From Galactobacter valiniphilus (GTDB lineage: Bacteria; Actinomycetota; Actinomycetes; Actinomycetales; Micrococcaceae), in NCBI RefSeq assembly GCF_003575975.1, contig NZ_QQXK01000017.1, forward strand, positions 1-64,000: a stretch of DNA of 64,000 nucleotides, in the 5' to 3' direction. The first letter of the stretch is position 1. Each line of letters starts with the position of its first letter. The position numbers and the translations under genes are program-made. Below, piece by piece: positions 27,148 to 36,446 of the stretch. The notes beneath the pieces are model-generated. The model searched no databases, was not told where the DNA came from, and saw nothing but the letters and a program-made list of their open reading frames with translations.

Positions 27148-27775
27148 CACGCAGCCGCGGCCACCGCTCGGCGTAGGCCGCAGCCTTCGCCTCGTACACC
27201 TCGCGCGGGGCGAGACGATGATTGGGCCGCAACACCATGTCCACGGTGTCCCCCCATCCGAACGGCGCACAGATCTCCAGCGCCCGCGCGGGGGCCGTCG
27301 GCGGCACACCCGAGCCGGCGCCTGCCGCCACAGCATCCGCCGACGCCCCGGCCTCCGCGAACCTGACCCCCACCGAGCAGGCGAAGGCCGCGAAGCTCGC
27401 GATGGCATCCGCGCTATCGACGTACGGCGGGATGGTCTTGCCGAAGCGCTCCGGATACCAGAGGTGCACCCGGGCCTGATTGCGCAACTCCAGCCGGATC
27501 GAGGGATCCCGCACCGCGGCGGTGAGCCGGTCGATCGCCGCATCCTCGGCGTCCCAGCTCAGGTTCGCCGCGTCGAAGTAGAAGACGTCGTAGTCCCGGA
27601 TCCCCGCGCCGGCGGGGAAGCCGCTCAGCCGATTCCACACGTTTTGGAACACGGCACCGGCGCAGAGCCAAGCATCAGGTAGTCCCACCTCGCCCAGGGC
27701 CTCGAGCACCCGGACGCAGGCCGGATCGGCCAGCACCGATCCGATCACGAGCTCGCGGGCCTCGGCTTCAGTCAT
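27134..27775 (-). CDS. Nucleotidyltransferase family protein (YjiN/DUF925-like)
   Basis: A 213-aa protein with the pattern of the DUF925 nucleotidyltransferase-like group: an N-terminal helical part (DPACVRVLEALGEVGLPDAW), CAGAVFQNVWNRLSGF, and IRDYDVFYFDAANLSWDAED, whose Asp residues match the metal-binding DxD of the superfamily. HLWYPERFGKTIPPY follows. The target is unknown. ATG at 27775 is chosen; it overlaps the stop of the upstream gene by eight bases, so the two are co-translated. The C-terminus ends within a 15-bp tandem duplication, which leaves the protein length unchanged. Confidence 0.8.
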   Translation of the reverse strand: MTEAEARELVIGSVLADPACVRVLEALGEVGLPDAWLCAGAVFQNVWNRLSGFPAGAGIRDYDVFYFDAANLSWDAEDAAIDRLTAAVRDPSIRLELRNQARVHLWYPERFGKTIPPYVDSADAIASFAAFACSVGVRFAEAGASADAVAAGAGSGVPPTAPARALEICAPFGWGDTVDMVLRPNHRLAPREVYEAKAAAYAERWPRLRVEPW

Positions 27776-28901
27776 CGCGCTCGCCCCGCGGCTCGGAGCC
27801 GGTGGCTGACCGACCTCGGCGCATGGCCCACCGCCACTGTGGCCGACGAGTTGAGACCCATCCCTTGAAGTCGGAGAGCTCACCGTACGCGCCCCGAAGG
27901 TCCTCGCCCACCCGCTCCAACCGGGACGGGTCCGCCACGAGTCCCCACACCTGAGCGAAGTAGTCGGACAGCATCGCCTCGGCGTCGCACGCCAGTGCCG
28001 ATGGCGGGATCAGCGACTCGAGATCCTCCGAGACGTCCGCGTAACTCTCGGCATCCACCAGAGCGGACGCGCGCAACAGGAGCGGGTCATGCTCCCCCAG
28101 GATTCGATCGAGGCGCTCCGCAACGCCATCGCCCCAATGGGTGTACGGCCCGCGAGCCCTCCGCCAGGCGGGCTGGTCCCACGTTCGCAGCCACGAGACG
28201 TCGCGCGGCGCGGCCGCCGGCACCCCTGCCACCGCCCCTTCCCGAGGTCCCACGCGCACGCCTTCCTCCCACTCGGGCCGTCCGTCGGCCGCCTCAAGCA
28301 AGGCTGCTGCGAGCATGTCCAGGCCAATGCTGAATGGCCGCGGCAAGAGGTTCGGACCGAGCTCGGGCGGATCCCACGACGTCCTCGTCTTCGTCCGCCC
28401 CCGGCGCCCGGGCACCTCGGCGTCCCGGTAACTCACCATCCGCAGCTCGTGCCACGTCACTACGCCGTCCTCGGCGCTCTGCCTGACGGCCGTGTAGAGG
28501 CACCAGGGATCACCGCAGGGGCACGTAAACACCGGGACCCACCCACCGGGAAACCAGCGTGCTTCTTCCGGCAGCTCGCCAATCAGTGTCCGATAGGCGC
28601 GTTCCTGCCAGTCCGTGTCCCACCAGTGCGCGCCTTCCGTGAGGGGGCGGCCTGCCGGTGCAGGCGCTGGGCGCTCCCGCCCAACCCAGCTCACCAGCCC
28701 GTCGTCGTCCGACTCCGCGAGGGTGCTCAGGCGCACGCCGTCGAGGCTCAAGCACCGTTCAAGGAACGGTTTCCGGCGTCGCAACACTCCCTTGCCCCTG
28801 GGCCCTTCGGCCTCCACCGTCAGCTCGGATCCGGCCACGCACGCCGACACGCTGAGGCCGCTGGATCGACGGGCTGCGGCGGGTTCATGGTCGGAGGTCA
28901 T
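27768..28901 (-). CDS. Unrecognised protein with a CxC...C motif
   Basis: I do not recognise this 377-aa protein. It seems soluble, with no signal or membrane segment. The middle has VFTCPCGDPWCLYTAVR, a compact Cys arrangement that could bind zinc. Trp is frequent (HWWDTDWQERAY, SWLRTWDQPAWRR), which gives it the look of a uncharacterised immunity- or SMI1-like protein, but that is only an impression. ATG at 28901 has GGAGA eight bases upstream. Its stop overlaps the start of the nucleotidyltransferase-like gene. Codon use looks like the neighbours, so recent transfer is not indicated. Confidence 0.75.
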   Translation of the reverse strand: MTSDHEPAAARRSSGLSVSACVAGSELTVEAEGPRGKGVLRRRKPFLERCLSLDGVRLSTLAESDDDGLVSWVGRERPAPAPAGRPLTEGAHWWDTDWQERAYRTLIGELPEEARWFPGGWVPVFTCPCGDPWCLYTAVRQSAEDGVVTWHELRMVSYRDAEVPGRRGRTKTRTSWDPPELGPNLLPRPFSIGLDMLAAALLEAADGRPEWEEGVRVGPREGAVAGVPAAAPRDVSWLRTWDQPAWRRARGPYTHWGDGVAERLDRILGEHDPLLLRASALVDAESYADVSEDLESLIPPSALACDAEAMLSDYFAQVWGLVADPSRLERVGEDLRGAYGELSDFKGWVSTRRPQWRWAMRRGRSATGSEPRGERDD

Positions 28902-28982
28902 GCCGCAGTCTCCCACGCCGCACCGTCATCCTCGTCCTGGCGACCGCTTGACCGCCGCTCGGCTAGCCCGCCCAGCGAACGC

Positions 28983-29023
28983 GGCCGGGGCCGGCCGCGG
29001 GATGCCCGCGGCCGGCCCCGGCC
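28983..29023 (-). terminator. Very strong hairpin after the amino-acid permease gene
   Basis: A perfect 19-bp stem (arms 28983-29001 and 29005-29023) with a three-base loop, about 27 bases after the permease stop. Confidence 0.85.
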
Positions 29024-29049
29024 CCTCAAGTCACCACCACCCAGCTCGC

Positions 29050-30507
29050 TCAGGCGCTGGGAGGGAACCCCTCTTCGTCGAGCGCCATGTCCTCGTACTC
29101 ACCGTCCGGCCCCACGGGCGCGTTCACGCGCCTCCTGGCTTCGGCGTCCGCCTCGGCGTGGCCGGGGTGGTGAGCCGGCGTGCCCACTCCCCCGTAGTCC
29201 TCGGCATGCTGACCAAAGCGCCGCTGGATGTAGACGCCGGCGGCCACGACACACACGGCCAGCACCGCGGTCGCCGCGAGTTCCACCTTGAGCGTGGAGA
29301 AGAAGCCCATGTAGATCAGGACCACGGGGATGAAGATGATGACGGCCCACGTCAGGTACGGGTAACCCCACATCAGGACGGGCGGCTTCACGCCGCTCGC
29401 GTTGATCTGGCGGCGCGTCATGAGCTGCGACACCGCGACCACGAAGTAGACGAGTAGCGCCACAGCGCCGGAGGTCGCCAGCAGCATCGAGAACGCCTTC
29501 TCCGGCATGACGTAGTTCGCGATGACGGTCAGGAAGCCAACGATGGTCGAGGCCAGCACCGCCGGGATCGGCGTGCCGGTCCGCGCCACCTTGGCGAGCA
29601 GCTTGGGGCCGTCCCCGCGCACCGAAAGCGAGAACGCCATGCGGGAGGCCGTGTACAGCGCTGAGTTGAGGTAGGAGGACACGGACACGAGCACCACGAC
29701 GCTCACGAGCAGCTGCGCCCCGGGAATCCCCAGGACGTTGAGCGCCGCCAGGAAGGAGCCGTCCTTCACCAACGCGGGCGAGGTCCACGGCACGAGGCAC
29801 ACCACAAAGAAGATGGAGCCCACGTAGAAGATCGAGATGCGCCAGATCACCGACTTGGTGGCCTTGCGGATCTGCTCGGCGGGGTGGGCGGACTCGGCGG
29901 CCGCGATCGTCACGATCTCGGTGCCCATGAACATGAACATCGTCGTCAGGATCGCCGCGATCACGGACCCCACGCCGTTGGGCATGAAGCCTCCGTGGTT
30001 GACGAGGTTGCCTGCCCCCGCGTGATCGGGCCCGAAGAAGCCGACAAACGCGAGCACCCCCACGCCGATGAACGCGATGATCGCGACCACCTTGAGCAGC
30101 GCGAACCAGAACTCGAACTCCCCGTAGTTCTTGACGCTGAAGAGGTTCGTGATCGTCAGCGCGAGGGTGACGAGCAGCGCGAACACCCACAACGGAACGC
30201 CCGGCATCCAGGCGTTGAGGATGATCGCTACCGCCGTGGCCTCCACGGGGATCACGAGCACCCAGAACCACCAATACAGCCAGCCGATGCTCAAGCCGGC
30301 CCACCTCCCGATGGCGCGCGAGGCGTAGACGGAGAAGGAGCCGGAGTCCGGGTTGGCCGAGGCCATCTCCCCCAGCATGCGCATCACCAGCACCACGAGG
30401 GTGCCGGCGGCGAGGAAGGAGAGGAGCACGGCCGGGCCGGCTTGCGAGATGGCGGTGCCGGAGCCAACAAAGATGCCGGCGCCGATCACGCCGGCGATGC
30501 TGAGCAT
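29050..30507 (-). CDS. Amino-acid permease (APC superfamily, GABA/aromatic AAT type)
   Basis: A 12-helix inner-membrane amino-acid transporter. The first helix has SIAGVIGAGIFVGSG, the substrate/sodium-site signature of the family, and later FMFMGTEIVTIAAAES and PAVLASTIVGF. The tail is acidic and polar. From ATG 30507 it is 485 aa. The conserved family start, GLKPRHVT, is encoded just upstream in the same frame, but no ATG, GTG or TTG precedes it before a TAA at 30598. Either translation starts at a non-standard codon such as ACG 30597, or the start was lost. A palindromic operator overlaps the promoter. The amino acid transported is unknown. Confidence 0.85.
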   Translation of the reverse strand: MLSIAGVIGAGIFVGSGTAISQAGPAVLLSFLAAGTLVVLVMRMLGEMASANPDSGSFSVYASRAIGRWAGLSIGWLYWWFWVLVIPVEATAVAIILNAWMPGVPLWVFALLVTLALTITNLFSVKNYGEFEFWFALLKVVAIIAFIGVGVLAFVGFFGPDHAGAGNLVNHGGFMPNGVGSVIAAILTTMFMFMGTEIVTIAAAESAHPAEQIRKATKSVIWRISIFYVGSIFFVVCLVPWTSPALVKDGSFLAALNVLGIPGAQLLVSVVVLVSVSSYLNSALYTASRMAFSLSVRGDGPKLLAKVARTGTPIPAVLASTIVGFLTVIANYVMPEKAFSMLLATSGAVALLVYFVVAVSQLMTRRQINASGVKPPVLMWGYPYLTWAVIIFIPVVLIYMGFFSTLKVELAATAVLAVCVVAAGVYIQRRFGQHAEDYGGVGTPAHHPGHAEADAEARRRVNAPVGPDGEYEDMALDEEGFPPSA

Positions 30508-30580
30508 GGTGACGTGGCGCGGCTTCAGTCCTCCGCTGAGCTGGGCGCCGTGGCCCCCGTGCCCGGGAACGTACTCCCCA

Positions 30581-30599
30581 AAACGAACAGTGTCCGTTT
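30581..30599 (-). promoter_or_regulatory. TetR-like palindromic operator upstream of the permease
   Basis: AAACGAACAGTGTCCGTTT is a near-perfect 19-bp dyad of the form AAACGnACAnTGTnCGTTT. On the minus strand a TTATAA-like -10 lies at its edge with TTGTGT about 18 bases further upstream, so a bound repressor would block transcription. The regulator gene is not in the window. Confidence 0.6.
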
Positions 30600-30681
30600 A
30601 TAACGCAACTCTGACGCCCCTCACACAAAGGGTTTGCTTCGACCCCCGGGAGAGGTCAAGAATGCGCGCCCCGAGTGGGAC

Positions 30682-32100
30682 TCACCGCGGCAACCGCAAG
30701 CCGTCGATCCGCCGCCGCAGCTTCCGATCGGACATGCGCCCGAGCGGCCACGGCCTCCGCAGCACGGCCGGCAGCGTCCGGCGTCCGAGCACCACGGCCT
30801 GGATGTTCAGGGCCGCCGTGGACCCGCCGCGCAGGTAGTCGTTGTGGTTGAGCAGGCGCCCCTGCCGCCGCGCGTGATCCAGGAATCCTGTCTCGAGCAG
30901 CTCGGCGCCCATCTCCCGCACCGGATCCCCGCCCATGGCCCCACCGTAGAGCGTCCCACCGAGCCACGGCTTCCAGTCCACGGGCGCCACCAAGGCGTAC
31001 CGCTCGGCCCCCGCGTTCACGGTGTCGGCCGGCACCTGGACCTTGAAGCCCGTCCCCGGCGCCCCGGCGTACACCATGCGATCCAGCGTGAGCCCCTCGG
31101 CCCGGGCTTCGGCCGAGCCGATCGCGCTGGCCCCGTAACTGTGCCCGATGTACGTCTGCACCGGCTCCACCGCGGGCAGCCCAGCGGCAACCGCCAACGC
31201 GACCCCGCGCTCGCACTCAACGTCCAGCGCGGCGTCGAACGCCGCGAGCTTCTGGCGCGCCGCCTGGTTGAAGCGCCGGTCGGCGTTGTCCGTGATGAAG
31301 CGCGGGAACTCGCAGCCCTGCCAGTACACGCCCACGGCGCTGACCGGCTCCTGCGACCGCCCGTCCACGTCGGACAGCCGCCCCATGTTCATGGGCAGGT
31401 GGTTCCCGTAGGTCAGCGTCCCCGGCACCACCACGGCAACGGACCGCGTCGCCGGCCCCACCGCTCCGGACAGCGCCACGAAGCGCCCATCCCTCGCCGT
31501 GGAGCAGTACAACAGCCGGATCGGCGCGTCGGCCCGCCGCACCGCCTCGCGGAAGCCGGCGATCTGTCGGGTCACCTGCACGGCCCGCCCCCCGGCCTTC
31601 CGCGCCCAGCGCCAGCCGTCCCACGCCCCGCGCGCCACGGCGCGCACGCCGAGCCCCACGGGGAGCACAGGCAACGGCCCGGCGACGACCTCCGCCGCCG
31701 CCAGCTCGGCCTCGAGCACGTACAACAGCCCCGCGGCCACGAGCACATTGGCCCGCACGCGCGAGTCAAAGTCGGCCCCGTTCAGGGAGCCAACCACACC
31801 CGGGTAGCGCACGGCCCACGCCGCCCGCTCCCCCGCGGGGACGGCGTCCCACAGCGCTGCCACCGGCCCGACGTCGGCCCGGTTGCGTCCCGGTTGCAGG
31901 CCCGCCAGGGCGGTGGCAAAGGCGGCGGCCGCCGGGTCAGAGGACCCGGCCATGATCCGGCGCGCCGCCCGCGGATCGTAAAGCGCCCCGCCCGCCACGG
32001 AGGCGCCGAGCAGCGCGGCGCACTCGGCGCCGTGGTGCCTGGCCCACTCACGCAAGCCGGCGTCGTCGTACTCCTCGAGCTGCAAGAGATCTGCCTCCAT
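30682..32100 (-). CDS. Alpha/beta hydrolase, DUF1023 family
   Basis: A 472-aa protein whose C-terminal half has the alpha/beta-hydrolase DUF1023 pattern: AVVVPGTLTYG, a nucleophile elbow GHSYGAS near residue 320, and a late HNDYLRGGST that supplies the His. The N-terminal half is helical and Ala-rich and may pack as a separate domain. DUF1023 members are common in actinobacteria and largely uncharacterised; no substrate is known. ATG at 32100 has AGGA eight bases upstream; ATG 32109 is an alternative. No signal peptide is evident. It is flanked by a terminator upstream, so it has its own promoter. Confidence 0.8.
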   Translation of the reverse strand: MEADLLQLEEYDDAGLREWARHHGAECAALLGASVAGGALYDPRAARRIMAGSSDPAAAAFATALAGLQPGRNRADVGPVAALWDAVPAGERAAWAVRYPGVVGSLNGADFDSRVRANVLVAAGLLYVLEAELAAAEVVAGPLPVLPVGLGVRAVARGAWDGWRWARKAGGRAVQVTRQIAGFREAVRRADAPIRLLYCSTARDGRFVALSGAVGPATRSVAVVVPGTLTYGNHLPMNMGRLSDVDGRSQEPVSAVGVYWQGCEFPRFITDNADRRFNQAARQKLAAFDAALDVECERGVALAVAAGLPAVEPVQTYIGHSYGASAIGSAEARAEGLTLDRMVYAGAPGTGFKVQVPADTVNAGAERYALVAPVDWKPWLGGTLYGGAMGGDPVREMGAELLETGFLDHARRQGRLLNHNDYLRGGSTAALNIQAVVLGRRTLPAVLRRPWPLGRMSDRKLRRRIDGLRLPR

Positions 32101-32179
32101 GGAACCCATCCTGGCACGGCCCAGCGACAGCCGCCGGAACCCCGGAACGCCAGCGCCCCCGGCACCCCGGGAACACGCA

Positions 32180-32208
32180 GGAGGGGCGGATCGACGATCC
32201 GTCCCTCC
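32180..32208 (-). terminator. Hairpin after the M16 peptidase gene
   Basis: GGAGGGGCGGATCG and CGATCCGTCCCTCC pair over about 11 bp with one G-T, 40 bases after the stop. Confidence 0.65.
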
Positions 32209-32248
32209 CCACGCACTACCCACGGGCCACAACCGCCCGCCCCACGCC

Positions 32249-33631
32249 CTACAGCGTGTCGAACGGTCCCACGATCACCGCGGTGCGCGGGCGCGAGGCC
32301 AGCTCGCGGGCCACCGCGTGCACCTCCTCGCGCGTCACGGCGCGGATGCGGCGCAGCGTCTCGTCAAGGTCGTGATACTCGCCCGTGATGAGCTCGGCGC
32401 CGCCCAGGCGCGACATGCGCGCCCCGGCGTCCTCCCCGGAGAGCACGCGCCCGCCGGACAGGGCCCCGAGCGCCACGCGGTGCTCGTGCTCCGTGATGCC
32501 GTCGCGCGCCAGCTCGTCGAGCTGCTCGCCCAAGAGGTCCAGCACCTCGCGCGCCTTGGCCGGAGAGCACCCGGCGTAGAGCCCGAAGTAGCCGGCGTCC
32601 GTGTACGAGCCCGAGAAGGAGTACGTGGAGTACGCCAGGCCGCGCTGCTCGCGCACGCGCTGGAAGAGGCGCGAGGACATGCCGCCGCCGAGCACCGTGT
32701 TGAGCACGGAGAGCGCGTAGCGGCGCTCGTCCGTGGCCACGAGGCCGGGGCAGCCCAGCAGGATGTTTGCCTGCTCGACGTCGCGACGCACCACGTGCTC
32801 GCCCGTCACCGAGGTGACGGTCGCGGGCGCCGGGGCGCGCCGCGCCTTCGGCGCGGCGCCCACCTCAAGCGACCACCCGCCGTCGTGCAGGGACTGCATG
32901 ACCGCCTCGCAGACCTCCGTGTGGTCCACGGCGCCCGCCGCCGTCACCACGAGGGTGTCCGGCGTGTAGTGCTTGCGGTAGTGCTCGCGCACGGCCTCGG
33001 CCTCGGTGGCGTTGATGTCCTCCGGGGTGCCGCCGATGGGGCGGCCCAGCTCGTGCTCGCCCATGACCAGCTGCACGAAGCGCTCGTGCGCCACGTCCGT
33101 GGGGTCATCGGCGTCCATCGCGAGCTCCTCGAGGATCACGCCGCGCTCCTGCTCCAGATCGGAGTCGGAGAGACGCGCCGAGGTGACCATGTCGCCGATC
33201 GTGGCGATCGCCATGGGCAGATCCGTGCCGAGGACCCGCGCGTAGTAGCAGGTGGATTCCTTGGCCGTGGCGGCGTTTGACTCGCCGCCGACCTCGTCGA
33301 AGGCCAGGGCGATCTCCAGCGCGGAGCGCGTGGCCGTGCCCTTGAAGAGCAGGTGCTCCAGGAAGTGCGTGGAGCCGTGCATGCCGGGCTCCTCGTCGCG
33401 CGAGCCGACGCCCACCCAGAAGCCCACCGACGCCGAGAGGGCGCCCGGCATGGACTCCGTGAGCACGCGCACGCCTCCCGGAAGGACGGAGCGCATGACG
33501 CGCGCGCCGTCCTCGTGCACCAGCACCTCCTGGGTCACGCCAGAGTGCGCAAGAGCGCGCCCCCCTTCGGGGGCGCGCTCTGCGTTCTGGGGTGTCCCGG
33601 TGCCGGTCAGAGGCAGAGGGATCACCGCCAT
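32249..33631 (-). CDS. M16 family zinc metallopeptidase
   Basis: A pitrilysin/processing-peptidase-type protein (460 aa). The inverted zinc motif HFLEH lies at residues 92-96, with the distal Glu in the following LEQERGVILEEL segment. The C-terminal inactive-like half has GGGMSSRLFQRVREQRGLAYS. It lies directly after pnp (one base between stop and start), the order also seen in M. tuberculosis (Rv2783c-Rv2782c). ATG at 33631 gives MAVIPLPL, like actinobacterial relatives. A GTG at 33520 has a perfect AGGAGG five bases upstream and is a good alternative, especially since a 13-bp hairpin falls in between. Substrate unknown. Confidence 0.88.
   Translation of the reverse strand: MAVIPLPLTGTGTPQNAERAPEGGRALAHSGVTQEVLVHEDGARVMRSVLPGGVRVLTESMPGALSASVGFWVGVGSRDEEPGMHGSTHFLEHLLFKGTATRSALEIALAFDEVGGESNAATAKESTCYYARVLGTDLPMAIATIGDMVTSARLSDSDLEQERGVILEELAMDADDPTDVAHERFVQLVMGEHELGRPIGGTPEDINATEAEAVREHYRKHYTPDTLVVTAAGAVDHTEVCEAVMQSLHDGGWSLEVGAAPKARRAPAPATVTSVTGEHVVRRDVEQANILLGCPGLVATDERRYALSVLNTVLGGGMSSRLFQRVREQRGLAYSTYSFSGSYTDAGYFGLYAGCSPAKAREVLDLLGEQLDELARDGITEHEHRVALGALSGGRVLSGEDAGARMSRLGGAELITGEYHDLDETLRRIRAVTREEVHAVARELASRPRTAVIVGPFDTL
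33552..33581 (-). terminator. Terminator-like hairpin within the 5' end of the M16 gene
   Basis: AGAGCGCGCCCCC and GGGGGCGCGCTCT form a perfect 13-bp stem with a four-base loop, 50-80 bases after the pnp stop. There is no T-run. It may attenuate pnp readthrough. Confidence 0.5.
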
Positions 33632-33632
33632 A

Positions 33633-35882
33633 TCAGTCCTCGGAACCCTCGGACTCGGCGGCCTCGTCCTCGGCCACGACCGGGGCGAGCGACAGCTTCC
33701 CGCGATCATCAACCTTGGTGATCTCCACCTGGACCTTCTGGCCCACGCCGAGGACATCCTCGACGTCGTCGACGCGCTTGCCACCGTTGAGCTTGCGCAG
33801 CTCGGAGATGTGCAGCAGGCCGTCCTTGCCCGGGGTCAGCGAAACGAACGCACCGAAGGTGGTCAGCTTCACGACGGTGCCCAGGTAGCGCTCGCCCACC
33901 TCGGGAACCTGCGGGTTCGCGATGGCGTTGACGGCGGAGCGGGCGGCCTCGGCGGCCTCGCCGGAGGTGGCGCCGATCAGCACGGTGCCATCGTCCTCGA
34001 TGGAGATGTCCGCGCCGGTGTCCTCCTGGATCTGGTTGATCATCTTGCCCTTGGGGCCGATGACCTCGCCGATCTTGTCTACGGGGATCTTCACGGAGAT
34101 GATGCGCGGGGCGAAGGGGGACATCTCGTCCGGGCCGTCGATCGCCGAGGTGATGACGTCCAGGATGTGCAGGCGGGCCTCGCGGGCCTGCTTCAGCGCG
34201 GCGGCCAGCACGGAGGCCGGGATGCCGTCGAGCTTGGTGTCCAGCTGGATGGCGGTCACAAACTCGGAGGTACCGGCGACCTTGAAGTCCATGTCGCCCA
34301 TGGCGTCCTCGGCACCCAGGATGTCGGTCAGCGCCGCGTAGCGGGTCTGGCCGTCAACCTCGTCGGTGACCAGGCCCATGGCGATGCCGGCCACGGGGGC
34401 CTTCAGCGGCACGCCGGCGTTGTACATCGACAGGGTCGAGGCACACACGGAGCCCATGGAGGTGGAGCCGTTGGAGCCGAGGGCCTCGGAGACCTGACGG
34501 ATCGCGTAGGGGAACTCCTCGCGGGAGGGCAGCACCGGGATGAGGGCCCGCTCGGCGAGGGCGCCGTGGCCGATCTCGCGGCGCTTGGGCGAACCCACGC
34601 GGCCGGTCTCGCCCGTGGAGAACGGCGGGAAGTTGTAGTGGTGGATGTAGCGCTTCGACTTCTCCGGGGAGAGGGAGTCGATCTGCTGCTCCATCTTCAG
34701 CATGTTCAGCGTGGTGACACCCATGATCTGGGTCTCGCCGCGCTCGAAGATCGCGGAGCCGTGCACGCGCGGCAGGACCTCGACCTCGGCCATGAGGCGA
34801 CGGATGTCCGTCAGGCCGCGGCCGTCGATGCGGATCTGGTCGGTCAGGATGCGCTGGCGCACGATGTGCTTGGTCAGCGAGCCGAAGGCCTTGGAGATCT
34901 CGCCCTCGCGGCCCTCGAACTCGGCCCCGGCGACGGCGAGCTTGCCGAGCACCTCGGCCTTGAGCTCGTCGGCGGCGTTGTCGCGCTCCTGCTTGTCGGC
35001 GATCTGGTAGATGCCGGCCAGCTTGTCGGTGGCCTCGGCGGCGACGGCCGCGTAGGCGTCGTCCTGGTAGTCCTTGAAGATCGGGAACTCGCGCAGCGGC
35101 TTGGCGGCGCGGGAAGCCAGATCGGCCTGGGCCTCAACGAGCACCTTGATGAAGGGCTTGGCGGCCTCGAGGCCCTCGGCGACGACCTCTTCGGTCGGGG
35201 CCACGGCACCCTGGTTCTTGATCAGGTCCCAGGCGTGGTCGGTCGCGCCGGCCTCCACCATCATGATCGCGACGTCGTCGCCGGCGATGCGGCCGGCCAC
35301 CACCATGTTGAAGACGGCCTGCTCCAGCTGGGTCTTCGTCGGGAAGGCCACCCACTGGGCGCCCTGTCCGTCGTCGACCAGGGCAACGCGGACGCCGCCG
35401 ATGGGGCCGGAGAACGGCAGGCCGGAGAGCTGCGTGGACATCGAGGAGGCGTTGATCGCCACGACGTCGTAGTAGTCGTCCGGGTTGATCGAGGTGATCA
35501 TCACGACGACCTGGACCTCGTTGCGCAGGCCCTTCACGAAGGCGGGGCGCAGCGGGCGGTCCATGAGGCGGCAGGCCAGGATGGCCTCGGTGGAGGGGCG
35601 GCCCTCGCGGCGGAAGAAGGAGCCCGGGATCTTGCCCGCGGCGTACATGCGCTCCTCAACGTCCACCGTCAGCGGGAAGAAGTCGAAGCCCTCGCGGGGG
35701 TGCTTGCCGGCCGTGGTGGCGGACAGCATGGACGTGTCATCGTCCAGGAAAACCATGGCGGAGCCGGCGGCCTGCTTGGCCAGGCGGCCCGTCTCGAAGC
35801 GGATCACACGCTGGCCGAAACGGCCGTTGTCGATCACTGCCTCGGCAAACTGAAGTTCGGTACCCGACACGGGTGCCTCCAT
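33633..35882 (-). CDS. pnp: Polyribonucleotide nucleotidyltransferase
   Basis: PNPase, a phosphorolytic 3'-5' exoribonuclease, which in actinobacteria also adds RNA tails. The protein (749 aa) has two RNase PH domains separated by the helical linker, then the KH domain ([25 protein letters not shown]) and the S1 domain ([19 protein letters not shown]). The active-site region [18 protein letters not shown] is intact. The tail is acidic. ATG at 35882 gives [15 protein letters not shown], and its ribosome site is weak. The 294 bp to rpsO contain two small hairpins near the rpsO end. Production may be autoregulated at the leader as in other bacteria, but that is not shown. Confidence 0.97.
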   Translation of the reverse strand: MEAPVSGTELQFAEAVIDNGRFGQRVIRFETGRLAKQAAGSAMVFLDDDTSMLSATTAGKHPREGFDFFPLTVDVEERMYAAGKIPGSFFRREGRPSTEAILACRLMDRPLRPAFVKGLRNEVQVVVMITSINPDDYYDVVAINASSMSTQLSGLPFSGPIGGVRVALVDDGQGAQWVAFPTKTQLEQAVFNMVVAGRIAGDDVAIMMVEAGATDHAWDLIKNQGAVAPTEEVVAEGLEAAKPFIKVLVEAQADLASRAAKPLREFPIFKDYQDDAYAAVAAEATDKLAGIYQIADKQERDNAADELKAEVLGKLAVAGAEFEGREGEISKAFGSLTKHIVRQRILTDQIRIDGRGLTDIRRLMAEVEVLPRVHGSAIFERGETQIMGVTTLNMLKMEQQIDSLSPEKSKRYIHHYNFPPFSTGETGRVGSPKRREIGHGALAERALIPVLPSREEFPYAIRQVSEALGSNGSTSMGSVCASTLSMYNAGVPLKAPVAGIAMGLVTDEVDGQTRYAALTDILGAEDAMGDMDFKVAGTSEFVTAIQLDTKLDGIPASVLAAALKQAREARLHILDVITSAIDGPDEMSPFAPRIISVKIPVDKIGEVIGPKGKMINQIQEDTGADISIEDDGTVLIGATSGEAAEAARSAVNAIANPQVPEVGERYLGTVVKLTTFGAFVSLTPGKDGLLHISELRKLNGGKRVDDVEDVLGVGQKVQVEITKVDDRGKLSLAPVVAEDEAAESEGSED

Positions 35883-36064
35883 TTCTGTTCGTGGCACGGA
35901 GGTCCTGGGCACGGTCCGCTCGCTGGTGCTCGATCGAGGCCCGCGGTGCTCGCCCTCTCCCCCGCGTCGCGTTGCCGCGAGGCGTGGGGTGGGCGGAACC
36001 GAAGGCCACTACCGAGGACCACAAGCGTGTGGTGTGCCCGGCCTCCGTGGCCGATTCTGGGTGT

Positions 36065-36098
36065 GGGACCGGGTGGTCCCTCTCGAGGCTTTCGCCTC
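36065..36098 (-). terminator. Two small hairpins after rpsO
   Basis: GGGACC-GGGT-GGTCCC at 36065-36080 and GAGGC-TTTC-GCCTC at 36085-36098 lie between rpsO and pnp. They could be partial terminators or leader structures. The rest of the 294-bp gap shows nothing clear. Confidence 0.4.
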
Positions 36099-36176
36099 AG
36101 TGGAATCGTCTCATGACGACTCCGGATACGACGCGAGGCGACACCCCACAAGAGGAGTGCCGCCCCACGGACGCAA

Positions 36177-36446
36177 TCAGCGGCGCAGGCCCAGACGCTC
36201 GATCAGCGAGCGGTAACGCTCGATGTCGGTGTCCTTGAGGTAGCCAAGCATGCGACGACGACGACCAACCAGGGCCATCAGGCCGCGGCGGGTGTGGTGG
36301 TCGTGCTTGTGCATCTTCAGGTGCTCCGTGAGGTCGGAAATACGGCGCGAAAGCACAGCGATCTGCACCTCCGGCGAACCGGTGTCACCCTCGTGGGTGG
36401 CGTATTCCTTCATGATTTCCTGCTTGATCGCCTGATCAAGAGCCAT
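36177..36446 (-). CDS. rpsO: 30S ribosomal protein S15
   Basis: Primary binding protein of the 16S rRNA central domain. The protein is 89 aa, exactly the usual length, with [29 protein letters not shown] and [25 protein letters not shown] at 36446 has GAGGAG eight bases upstream. The gene precedes pnp in the conserved rpsO-pnp order. Confidence 0.98.
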   Translation of the reverse strand: MALDQAIKQEIMKEYATHEGDTGSPEVQIAVLSRRISDLTEHLKMHKHDHHTRRGLMALVGRRRRMLGYLKDTDIERYRSLIERLGLRR

